From the NCBI RefSeq assembly GCF_020103695.1, contig NZ_JAHXBF010000021.1, positions 205,267-269,266 of the forward strand: a stretch of 64,000 nt of DNA, read 5' to 3'. The position numbers and the translations under genes were made by a program. Shown piece after piece: positions 51,379 to 59,068 of the stretch (positions are counted from its first letter, which is position 1; each line of letters opens with the position of its first letter). The notes under the pieces were generated by a model. The model did not search any database. It was not told where the DNA came from and saw nothing but the letters and a program-made list of their open reading frames with translations. Source of the DNA: Hyalangium versicolor. GTDB lineage: Bacteria > Myxococcota > Myxococcia > Myxococcales > Myxococcaceae.

Positions 51379-53419
51379 GGCGCACCTCCCGCTCCTCGAG
51401 GCGGGAACCCAGGCCCGCCTTGGACAACGCGTCACGGATGCGGCCAATCGCCACCTCGCGGCTCAAGGTGTGCTTGGCGAGGATGGCCGATGTCTCGCGG
51501 GCCAACCGCGTGCGCTCGTCCTCCTTCAGCTCGTGGGCCGTCTGGAGGATGACGGGGATGTCGCGCGTGCGCGGGTCCGCCTTCAAGTCGTCCAGCACGT
51601 CGAAGGCCGTCATCTCCGGCAGCAGGAAGTCCAGGAAGATGAGGTGGGGGGCCTTCTCGCGGGCCAGGCGGATGCCCTCGAGGCCATTGGAGGCCTCCAT
51701 CAGCACGTAGGGCGTGTCCTTGAGCAGTTGCTTGAGCAGGTAGCGGTGGACCTCATCGTCGTCGATGATGAGGATGCGCTCCACGGGGCCGCGATGGGCC
51801 AACTCGCTCAGCTTGCGCAAGAGCTGGGTGCCCTCCACCGGCTTGAGCCAGAATTCGTCCGCGCCCAGGGCGCGTGCCTTCTGCTCGCGGTCCGTGATGG
51901 TGACGACGAGGATGGGGATGTCCCGCGTCTCCTCCTTCGTCTTCATCTCCGCCAGGAAGTTCCAGCTCGTCTCTCCCTCCAGCATGACGTCCAGCACCAT
52001 GGCGGCCGGGCGCACGCGCTGCACGGTGCGGCGCGCGTCCTCCACCGAGCGCACCGGCAGCACCTGGAAGCCAGAGCGCTCCAGGTACTTCTCGTAGAGG
52101 AAGAGCGTCTGCCGGTCGTCCTCCAGCACCAGCACGGGCGCCTTGGCCGGATCCAGCTTCTCGGCGCGCTCGGACAGCCCGGCCATCTCCTTCACCTCCG
52201 GGTGCACCCGGGGGAGGGTGACGGTGAAGGTGGAGCCGTCACCCGGCACACTCCGCACGGTGAGCGCGCCGCCCAGCATCTCCGTCAGGCGCCGAGCCAG
52301 CGGCAGGCCCAGGCCCGTGCCCTTCACCTTCCGGTGGAGCGGCGTCTCCACCTGGATGAACTCCTCGAAGATGCGCTCGTGGTACTCGGGGGGAATGCCG
52401 ATACCGGTGTCCTTCACGGAGAAGGCCACGGTGTCCCGAGGGCCCTTCGCCACGCTGACGGTGATGCTGCCCCGCTCGGTGAACTTCACCGCGTTGGAGA
52501 CCAGGTTGCGCAGCACCTGGCTGAGCTTGGCCTCGTCCGTCTCCATCTCCATGTTCTCGGGCGCATCCGGGAAGACCAGCTCCACGGTCGAATCCGGGGG
52601 CAGCAGCGGCCGCATCATGCCGCGCAGCGCGCGCATGAACTCGCCCGCCTCGAAGTGGGTGTGGCGCAGCACCGCCTTGCCGGCCTCCACCTTGGAGAGA
52701 TCCAGCAGGTCATTCACCAGCTCGTAGAGCGCCTCGGCCGAGGTGCGGATGAACTGGACCTGCTTTTCCTGCTCGGCGGAGAGCGGGCCGTTGAGGGGGT
52801 TGAGCAGCACCTTGGACAGGCCGAGGATGGAGTGCAGCGGGGTGCGGAACTCGTGGCTGACGTTGGCCACCACGCGGCCCTTCACCTCGGCGGCGCGCTG
52901 CAGGCTCTCGGCCTTCTCGTCCAGGGCCGCGTGCAGGCTGCGCACGCCGCGGTTGGACTCCTCCAGCTCCCGGTTGACGCGCTGGAGCTCCTCGGTGCGG
53001 CGCTGGAGTTCGCGCTGCTGGCGCTCTGTCTCCCGGTGGAGCGCGGCCAGCTCGCTCAAGGTGGAGCTCACCTTGCCGAGCGATGCGCCGTAGTCCTCGG
53101 GCACCAGACTGCCCACCAGTGCCAGTTGCCCGCCCTCCGCCTGGGCGGTGAAGGCGAACGTGGTGGGCCGCTCGCCATTGCGGCAGAGGATGAGCTCCCA
53201 GCCCTCCACGCGCTCGTCCCGCGCTTGCAGCAGCAGCCGGTCCACCTTCTCTTCGGTGCCCTGGGCCGCCAGCGCGCGCAGCTTCTGTCCGGGCTGGGCG
53301 GCCAGGATGGATTCCGCCCGCCCGTCCGCCCATAGGATGGTGCCAGAAGGGTCGCAGACGAGCGCCACCTCCCGGCTCAGCGCGTCGAACAAATGCGCCA
53401 CTGGAGGGGCTGTCGTCAT
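51371..53419 (-). CDS. Hybrid histidine kinase with two C-terminal receivers
   Basis: The 682-residue soluble kinase has a PAS-like fold at about residues 8-110 (VALVCDPSGTILWADGRAES). A coiled coil of about 80 residues follows (RETERQQRELQRRTEELQ). The HisKA H-box is RVVANVSHEFRTPLHSILG. HATPase has NLVSNAVKFTERG, DTGIGIP and GTGLGLPLARRL. There are two tandem receivers, with VLVLEDDRQT/VLDVMLEGETS and ILIIDDDEV/FLDFLLPEMTAF. It overlaps its upstream neighbour by four bases (ATGA) and the next kinase by eight. Coiled-coil PAS kinases of this type often take their signal from partner proteins, here possibly the upstream cobalamin sensor. Confidence 0.95.
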   Translation of the reverse strand: MTTAPPVAHLFDALSREVALVCDPSGTILWADGRAESILAAQPGQKLRALAAQGTEEKVDRLLLQARDERVEGWELILCRNGERPTTFAFTAQAEGGQLALVGSLVPEDYGASLGKVSSTLSELAALHRETERQQRELQRRTEELQRVNRELEESNRGVRSLHAALDEKAESLQRAAEVKGRVVANVSHEFRTPLHSILGLSKVLLNPLNGPLSAEQEKQVQFIRTSAEALYELVNDLLDLSKVEAGKAVLRHTHFEAGEFMRALRGMMRPLLPPDSTVELVFPDAPENMEMETDEAKLSQVLRNLVSNAVKFTERGSITVSVAKGPRDTVAFSVKDTGIGIPPEYHERIFEEFIQVETPLHRKVKGTGLGLPLARRLTEMLGGALTVRSVPGDGSTFTVTLPRVHPEVKEMAGLSERAEKLDPAKAPVLVLEDDRQTLFLYEKYLERSGFQVLPVRSVEDARRTVQRVRPAAMVLDVMLEGETSWNFLAEMKTKEETRDIPILVVTITDREQKARALGADEFWLKPVEGTQLLRKLSELAHRGPVERILIIDDDEVHRYLLKQLLKDTPYVLMEASNGLEGIRLAREKAPHLIFLDFLLPEMTAFDVLDDLKADPRTRDIPVILQTAHELKEDERTRLARETSAILAKHTLSREVAIGRIRDALSKAGLGSRLEEREVRRG

Positions 53420-54114
53420 GAGTGCTTCTCCTTGGAGATGCGTGCCGGGCCGAGCACGGCCTGGATGGCCTCCGGGTCCGGCAGTTCCGCCGCGAGCGCC
53501 TCGAGGAGACGAGGGAAGGGCAGCACTCCCAGCTCACGCCGGGGCCAGAAGCCCTGGTACCACTCGACGTGCCGCTCGAAGAACTCCGGGTGCTGCAGGC
53601 CCACCGCGTCTTGCAGATAGGACAGATGAAGCAGCAGCTCCGCCTCCAGGCGGGATTGGAGCGAGGCGGGCACCTCCGCGCTCAGGGCCCGGGTGGTGCG
53701 ACGGGCCAGCTCCGCGGCTCGCTCCTGCAAGGTGCGCGCGGGCCCGGCCGTGTAGCGCAGCGCGTCCCGGGCGGCCTGGACATAGGCGTGGGCGGGAGAG
53801 TTCGGGCCAAAGCCCTCGGTGGCCAGCGCCGCCTGGAGCCCGGCGAAGTTCTGGTCCAGGTGCAGCGAGCACATGCCGCGCGAGCACAGCAGCGTGCGCA
53901 GCCACTGCGCATAGCCCTCCATCACCGAGGTCTGCTGCTCCCTCAGCGCCTGCACCAGATAGCGCACGTGGAACTGCGCGTCCTCGCCTCCGAAGCGGCG
54001 CGCGCGCTCGATGCCGTAGCGCGCCTCCCAGAACGGGTCCTCGTACATCCACTCGACGGAGGCCCTGGCGAGCCGGTCGGCCCGCTCCTCGAGCTGGCGG
54101 CTAAGAGATTCCAT
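53416..54114 (-). CDS. All-helical protein of unknown function in sensor-kinase operon
   Basis: The 232-residue protein is predicted to be almost entirely alpha-helical. It has a conserved-looking stretch GGEDAQFHVRYLVQALREQQ and several Trp/Tyr/His residues (YEDPFWEARYG, HLSYLQDAVGLQHPEFFERH). The pattern could house a cofactor or form a helical-bundle sensor, but I recognise no family. The ATG at 54114 is 7 bp after the cobalamin-sensor stop, and its own stop overlaps the kinase start. The fixed position between sensor and kinase suggests an adaptor that passes the signal on. Function is not assigned. Confidence 0.8.
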   Translation of the reverse strand: MESLSRQLEERADRLARASVEWMYEDPFWEARYGIERARRFGGEDAQFHVRYLVQALREQQTSVMEGYAQWLRTLLCSRGMCSLHLDQNFAGLQAALATEGFGPNSPAHAYVQAARDALRYTAGPARTLQERAAELARRTTRALSAEVPASLQSRLEAELLLHLSYLQDAVGLQHPEFFERHVEWYQGFWPRRELGVLPFPRLLEALAAELPDPEAIQAVLGPARISKEKHS

Positions 54115-54121
54115 GAAGGGC

Positions 54122-54802
54122 TCAGACTCCAAGGATGCGGCAGGACGCGGCGACCAGCTCGCGCGCATCCCTACCATGGAAGGAGACGTCCAGGTCATGC
54201 TCCAGCCCGTTGGCCCAGTTGAAGGCCAGCCCACCCACGGCGATGTGGAGCTGAGATGAGAACTCGCGCACCTGGGTGATGGCCGAGCGCAGAGCGGGCA
54301 GGTGGTAGGTCATCGTCACCGAGAGGGCCAGCATGTCGGGCGTCTGCTCGCGCAGCATGCGGATCAGGTGCGCGGTGGGAACGTTGGCACCCAAAAAACG
54401 CACGTCGAAGCCCGCCATCTCCAAGAAGTCGCTGGCCATGCGCGCGCCCACCTCGTGCATCTCTCCCTCCACGCACGCCACCATGATGACCTTGCCGTTG
54501 GATGGATCCCTCGGCAGGTGCCGATACAGGTGAGACAGCGCGAGCTGGGAGATGGCGGTGGCCAGGTGCTCCTGGGCCACGGAGATGCGGTTCTCCTGCC
54601 AGAGACGGCCAATCTCGTACTGCGCCGGCTGGATGATCTTCAGGTGGATGTCCTGGAGGGGAATGCCGCGCAGCAGACCTTCATCCACCAGCAGGCGCAG
54701 GGCCTCGCGGCGGTCTCCCGAGAGCTGCGCGGCCAGATAGCGCTCACGGAGCGCGGAGAAGCCATCTGAGTCCAAGGAAGGTCGGTCGAGCACAGACAGC
54801 AC
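54122..54802 (-). CDS. Stand-alone CarH-type cobalamin-binding (photo)sensor protein
   Basis: The 226-residue protein consists of a four-helix B12-binding cap (about 15-95) and a Rossmann B12-binding domain (about 105-226). The cap has W-x9-EH (WQENRISVAQEH), the pattern that places Trp, Glu and His over adenosylcobalamin in the light sensors CarH/LitR. The Rossmann part has EGEMHEVGARMASDFLEMAG, whose His in E-x-H-x2-G is the lower axial ligand, then LSVTMTYHLPAL and AVGGLAF. CarH has an N-terminal MerR DNA-binding domain; it is absent here. A GTG start with GGAG upstream fits. It leads a four-gene operon with two hybrid kinases, so it probably signals by protein contact. Confidence 0.9.
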   Translation of the reverse strand: MLSVLDRPSLDSDGFSALRERYLAAQLSGDRREALRLLVDEGLLRGIPLQDIHLKIIQPAQYEIGRLWQENRISVAQEHLATAISQLALSHLYRHLPRDPSNGKVIMVACVEGEMHEVGARMASDFLEMAGFDVRFLGANVPTAHLIRMLREQTPDMLALSVTMTYHLPALRSAITQVREFSSQLHIAVGGLAFNWANGLEHDLDVSFHGRDARELVAASCRILGV

Positions 54803-54926
54803 GATAGGGGGGCTCCGTTCTCTTCTTGGCAGGGTTCCAGGGGGAGTTCACTCATGAACAACTCATGGGGAGGGTGTCCCAGGGCTGTTCAGGAACGGCT
54901 CGCCCCCTTGGACGCTGTGCAGAGTT

Positions 54927-55205
54927 TTAAAGCTCCGGGCCCCTGGGCGCAGGGAAGACATGTTGAAGGATCAGGGTGCGGCTCTGGTCATCCCGCTCGC
55001 AGTGAATGATGAGCGAGTCGATGGAGAAGGTGAGGGAGGTGGACGCCGAGTCCGCGGTCCCGGGTTTGCTCTGCTGAGCCAGCTGCTCCAAGGCCTCCTG
55101 GAGCGCCTGGAACGTGCCGCTGGAGAGGCGGCCAATCTCCTTCCAAGCCTCGGGGCTGAATGTGACCCGGTATGCGCCGGCGACGCGGGTGTGTTGTCGA
55201 AACAT
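54927..55205 (-). CDS. RelE/ParE-like small protein
   Basis: The 92-residue protein has the RelE/ParE order: YRVTFSPEAWKEIGRLSSGT, helices with QALQEALEQLAQQ, then strands FSIDSLIIHCERDDQSRTLI and ILQHVFPA. Toxins of this fold cleave mRNA or poison gyrase, but the catalytic residues of RelE are not evident. No antitoxin gene lies next to it. Solitary RelE-like proteins of this kind are common in myxobacteria and are often not toxic. The start at 55205 has GGTGGA about ten bases upstream. Confidence 0.7.
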   Translation of the reverse strand: MFRQHTRVAGAYRVTFSPEAWKEIGRLSSGTFQALQEALEQLAQQSKPGTADSASTSLTFSIDSLIIHCERDDQSRTLILQHVFPAPRGPEL

Positions 55206-55587
55206 AATGACGTATCCACCCGCTGTGCGAGTTGCGTGCCAGCGCTGAGGCGTTGTTTGTCGCGCACTTGAAGCGTCCGCTGGACCGGCACCCTGAAAAA
55301 ACGACAGGCCAAGTGTTGGAAGAAGTACACGGGCTGAAGTCCCGCGGAACCCTGGGGGGAGGACGGAAGCGGGAGGCGAGCGCCGGCTGTTCAAGGTGGT
55401 GATGTCGGAGCCCCGGTGGGCCAACGCCTGGACGTTCACCAGCGGATGTCCCGGTGTGCTCACCGGGCTCTCCACGAGGCGCCGGGAAGGGTGAACCCAG
55501 TACGCTATGCGTGACACCGGGGTGGGCTTCGACACGGCAGCAGGTGCGCGGGCCGGTGCATCCCTCGCCGCCACTGGGGAGAGCTGC
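55206..55587. other. Divergent intergenic region
   Basis: This 382-bp gap lies between the RelE-like gene and the REC-GAF kinase. Frames through it on both strands lack homology and ribosome sites. I see no promoter or terminator that I can defend. Confidence 0.4.
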
Positions 55588-57210
55588 ATGAGACCGCTCC
55601 GGGTGCTGGTGGTCGAGGACGACCCGGATGATGTCATCCTCATGACGCTCGAGCTGCGCCGCGGAGGCTTCGAGCCCGAGGTGTACCGGGTGGAGTCGCT
55701 GGAGGAGCTGCGCGAGGCGCTCGAGGCGCGCGAGTGGGACATCCTCCTCTCGGATTACCTGCTGCCGGGCTTCACCGCTTCGGAGGTGCTGAAGGCGGTG
55801 CAGGAGACGGGGCTGGACATTCCCTTCATCGTCCTCTCGGGCAGCGTGGGGGAGCAGTACGGGGTGGAGATGATGCGGGCGGGGGCTCGGGACTACTTCC
55901 CCAAGGACCGCATCACCCGGCTGCCGGTGGCCGTCACGCGGGAGCTGGCCGAGGCGGAGGCGCGGCGGGCGCGCAGGCGGGCCGACACGGAGCGCACGCT
56001 GCTGGTACAGGTGGGCGAGGTGCTCTCGGCGCCCCTGGACTTCGAGCAGTGGATGGCCCGGCTGGTGCGGCTGCCCGTGCCCGCGGTGGCCGACTGCTGC
56101 GCCATCTTTCTCGACGAGGGGGAGCACGGCTTGCGGCTGGCGGCGCTGGCCCACCAGGAGCCCGAGGCCCAGCGCCTGGGGCTGGAGCAGCGCGCCCGGT
56201 TGAGCCCCGAGGCCTCGCTGGGGCCGGCGCACGTGCTGCGCACCGGAGTGCCCGAGCTTCTCTCGGAGGCGTCCGAGCGGAAGGATTCGCTCGGGGAGGA
56301 TCCGGCGCATGTGCGGCTGCTGCGCACGCTGCACCTGCGCTCCGTGCTCTACGTAGCTCTGTACGGCCACCATGGGGCCCTGGGAGTGCTCGCGCTGGGG
56401 ACCACGGGGCAGCGGCGGCTCGGGAGCGAGGATGTGTCCCTGGCGCAGGAGCTGTCTCGCCGCGTCTCGCTGGTGCTGGAGAATGCCCGCCTCTTCCAGG
56501 AGATGCAGGAGGCGGTGCGCCTGCGGGACGAGTTCCTCACCGTGGCGGCCCACGAGCTGCGCACCCCGCTCACCACGCTGCAACTACAGCTCGGCACGCT
56601 GGCGCACCGCGCCCGGCGGGAGAGCGCCGCGCCGGATTTCGCCGAGCGTCTGGACCGCTGCCAGCGCCAGGTGCGGCGCCTGGGCTCGTTGGTGGAGGGG
56701 CTGCTGGACGTGTCGCGGCTGGCCAGCGGGCAGATGGTGCTCCAGCCGGAGCGCGTGGACCTGACGGAGCTGGTGTCGGAGGTGGTGGACCGTCACGCGG
56801 CCGAGGCGCAGGGGGCGCGCTGCCCGGTGCGCTTCGAAGGAAAGCCGGGTCTGCTGGGCCAATGGGATAGGCTGCGCGTGGACCAGGCGGTGTCGAGCCT
56901 GTTGAGCAATGCCCTCAAGTTCGGCTCCGGGCAGCCGGTGGAGGTCACGGTGTCTGGCGTGGGACCCATGGCGCGAGTGGAGGTGCGGGACCGGGGCATC
57001 GGCATTCCCCCGGAGCAGCTCGAGCGCATCTTCGAGCGCTTCGAGCGTGCCGTGTCCTCGCGCTCTTATGGAGGGCTGGGGTTGGGGCTGTACCTGGCGC
57101 GGCGCGCGGCGGAAGCTCATGGCGGGCACGTCTGGGCCGAGGCCCGGCCGGGCGGAGGCGCCACCTTCACCCTGGAGCTGCCACGCGAGTCGGCGGAGGT
57201 TCATGCATGA
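55588..57210 (+). CDS. Histidine kinase REC-GAF-HisKA-HATPase
   Basis: The 540-residue soluble protein starts at an ATG with GGGGAGAG upstream. Its N-terminal receiver is VLVVEDDPDDVILMTL, with acceptor in ILLSDYLLPGFTASE; this long-range DDPDD form is typical of Rcp1-like regulators. A GAF domain covers about 150-310. The HisKA H-box is RDEFLTVAAHELRTPLTTLQ. The ATPase has LLSNALKFGSG, DRGIGIP and GLGLGLYLARRAA. It is close in sequence to the PAS-GAF kinase at 17310-19037 over the GAF and kinase parts. It is translationally coupled (ATGA) to a single-domain receiver. Confidence 0.95.
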   Translation: MRPLRVLVVEDDPDDVILMTLELRRGGFEPEVYRVESLEELREALEAREWDILLSDYLLPGFTASEVLKAVQETGLDIPFIVLSGSVGEQYGVEMMRAGARDYFPKDRITRLPVAVTRELAEAEARRARRRADTERTLLVQVGEVLSAPLDFEQWMARLVRLPVPAVADCCAIFLDEGEHGLRLAALAHQEPEAQRLGLEQRARLSPEASLGPAHVLRTGVPELLSEASERKDSLGEDPAHVRLLRTLHLRSVLYVALYGHHGALGVLALGTTGQRRLGSEDVSLAQELSRRVSLVLENARLFQEMQEAVRLRDEFLTVAAHELRTPLTTLQLQLGTLAHRARRESAAPDFAERLDRCQRQVRRLGSLVEGLLDVSRLASGQMVLQPERVDLTELVSEVVDRHAAEAQGARCPVRFEGKPGLLGQWDRLRVDQAVSSLLSNALKFGSGQPVEVTVSGVGPMARVEVRDRGIGIPPEQLERIFERFERAVSSRSYGGLGLGLYLARRAAEAHGGHVWAEARPGGGATFTLELPRESAEVHA

Positions 57211-57572
57211 AGGGACGACCGCTGCTGGTGGTGGACGACGACGCCGACCTGCGAGAGGCCATCACGGACGTGCTGCGGGACGCGGGCTACGAAGTCATCG
57301 TGGCGAGCAACGGCCGGAACGCGCTGGACGTGCTGGCTCGGAGCAATCCGCTGCCGGGGCTGGTGCTGCTGGACATGATGATGCCCGTGCTGGACGGCGC
57401 GGGCTTCCTGGCCGAGGTGCGGAACCATCCGGAGTGGGCGGACGTGCCGGTGGTCGTCTTCTCCGCTAGCGCTCACCCCAACCTCCAGGAGGACGGCGCG
57501 CGCGGGTGGGTCCGCAAGCCGGTGGATCTGGATGCGCTGCTGGAAGTCGTCGCCCAGCACGTGGTGAAGTGA
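57207..57572 (+). CDS. Single-domain response regulator (CheY-like)
   Basis: The 121 residues are one receiver: LLVVDDDADLREAITDVL, acceptor Asp in LVLLDMMMPVLDGAGF, the Ser/Thr in VVVFSASAHP and the lysine in GWVRKPVDLDALL. There is no output domain, so it must work by protein contact or as a phosphate shuttle. Its ATG overlaps the stop of the REC-GAF kinase, which makes that kinase the probable donor. Confidence 0.95.
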   Translation: MKGRPLLVVDDDADLREAITDVLRDAGYEVIVASNGRNALDVLARSNPLPGLVLLDMMMPVLDGAGFLAEVRNHPEWADVPVVVFSASAHPNLQEDGARGWVRKPVDLDALLEVVAQHVVK

Positions 57573-57581
57573 GCGCGAGGC

Positions 57582-58343
57582 TCAGCCGGCGCGGCGCACC
57601 CAGTTGACCCAGGTGCCCAGGTCCCTCATGCCCACGCGCTGGTAGACGCCGTAGCCCAGCTCGGTGGATTGGAGCACGGCGGCGGTGCAGCCCCGGGCGC
57701 GGGCCTCCAGGAACAGGCCTCGCATCAGCTCGGAGGCCAGGCCTCGGCCGCGCGCGGCGTGGGCGGTGGCCACCAGGTATACGCCGGCCGTGTCCCCCTG
57801 CTCGTGGGTGAGTCCGCCACTGAGCAGCCGTCCGCCCTCGCGCACGCCTCGGATGTGGAGCTGGGGGAAGGACTGCGAGTGCCACGGCTCCAGGTGGATG
57901 GACGTGCCGGGGCCGAAGGCCTCCTCGTTGAGGGGGATGAGCTCTTCCTGCGTCCGGAGATCCTCCAGCGGGATGCTCGGGGGCACCACGGGGGTGTCGG
58001 CGAGACAGATGCCCATGGCGGTCGTCCCTCCCTCCTCGGGGTGGTAGCCCGCGCTGGCCAGGGCCCGCTCGAGGGAGGCCGGCGCTCCCGGGGGCAGCGG
58101 CACGCGCCAGAGCCGGACGCCGTGGCTCCGATAGAAGTCCTCGAAGCGCGGAACCGCGGCCTCCAGGGCCTCTGTGTCATCGAAGAAGACCTGTTGCTGG
58201 GAGACGGTGGCTGGGTGGCTGGGTTGGGCAAAGGCCCACACTCCGGGCAGGCCCAGGTGGCGCAGGCCGCCCTGAGCCGTCTGGAACTGCTTGTAGGCCA
58301 CGATGTTGGCGCGCAGGCGCGCGGCGAGCTCGGCGTCCGTCAC
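57582..58343 (-). CDS. GNAT-family N-acetyltransferase
   Basis: The protein has about 253 residues. The C-terminal half is a GNAT fold with the acetyl-CoA loop VATAHAARGRGLASELMRGL and the helix AVLQSTELGYGVYQRVGMRD. The N-terminal half is a diverged domain of similar size, so it may be a double-GNAT with one inactive lobe. The start is uncertain: GTG 58343 (VTDAELAARLRAN) is chosen; a TTG at 58382 would add 13 residues. The substrate is unknown. It converges with the receiver gene, ending 9 bp past it. Confidence 0.88.
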   Translation of the reverse strand: MTDAELAARLRANIVAYKQFQTAQGGLRHLGLPGVWAFAQPSHPATVSQQQVFFDDTEALEAAVPRFEDFYRSHGVRLWRVPLPPGAPASLERALASAGYHPEEGGTTAMGICLADTPVVPPSIPLEDLRTQEELIPLNEEAFGPGTSIHLEPWHSQSFPQLHIRGVREGGRLLSGGLTHEQGDTAGVYLVATAHAARGRGLASELMRGLFLEARARGCTAAVLQSTELGYGVYQRVGMRDLGTWVNWVRRAG

Positions 58344-58440
58344 GACCGATAGGGTAGGCCGACGGAGCCTCCTGGAGAACAACCCTTGCGCGGAAAGTCC
58401 CCGCGCCTGGGCGGCGGGGCGTTAGGTTGCGGACCGCTCT

Positions 58441-58899
58441 ATGGACTCGCGCTTCTTCGCCTTCAACCCTCGCTCGACCCGGATTGCCCTCTTCCTGGGG
58501 GCGTGCGCGCTCGCGGTGCTCACCGCCTGGGCGCTGGCGGCCGCCCGCCAGGCCACCGAGCCCTTCGCCGAGGCGCGGGCCGGCATCACCGCTGGGCTGA
58601 TGCTGGTGTTCCTCTACGCCTTCCACCGCCTGCGCCCCCGGCCCGAGTGGGGTGTGACGCTGGGGCCCATGGGGGTGCGTGTGGCGCGCCCCTTCAGCAA
58701 CTCCAAGCCCCTGGAGTTGACGTACTCGCAGATCGGCACCGTGCGCCGGGTCGGCCGCAAGGGGGACGTGCTGGGGCTCTTCTTCCACGAGCAGGGACGG
58801 GTGCTCGTTCCGCGGCATCTCTTTGCCCGCAAGGCTGTTTTCGAAGAGCTGGTTTCAGCCCTGGAGGAGCGTCTTCCACCCCCCTCTCACGATGCGTGA
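58441..58899 (+). CDS. Small membrane protein with PH-like domain
   Basis: The 152 residues comprise two transmembrane helices (IALFLGACALAVLTAWALAA, GITAGLMLVFLYAFHRL). A C-terminal beta-rich domain follows, with VTLGPMGVRVARPFSNSKPL, YSQIGTVRRVGRKGDVLGLF and VLVPRHLFARKAVFEELVSA. This resembles the bacterial PH-like (YdbS/YcxB) membrane proteins. Function is unknown. It precedes gyrB by 169 bp on the same strand and is probably not co-regulated with it. Confidence 0.78.
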   Translation: MDSRFFAFNPRSTRIALFLGACALAVLTAWALAAARQATEPFAEARAGITAGLMLVFLYAFHRLRPRPEWGVTLGPMGVRVARPFSNSKPLELTYSQIGTVRRVGRKGDVLGLFFHEQGRVLVPRHLFARKAVFEELVSALEERLPPPSHDA

Positions 58900-59068
58900 A
58901 AGGCACCCGGCGGAGGCCCTGCGCGGGGCTGAAACGGCGAGCAGGCGACTGAACGATTTTTCTGAATATTTCCGCTGCTTTGCGGCTGGTCGTCCTCCTT
59001 GTCGGAGGTGGCCCGAGGTGATAGGCACACCCGTCTGATCAAGGCAGCTTTCCGAAGGAACATTTCAC

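Noticed and set aside
54927..55205. A toxin-antitoxin pair built on the RelE-like gene
   Set aside because: No small antitoxin frame with a ribosome site lies on either side, so only the RelE-like protein is reported.
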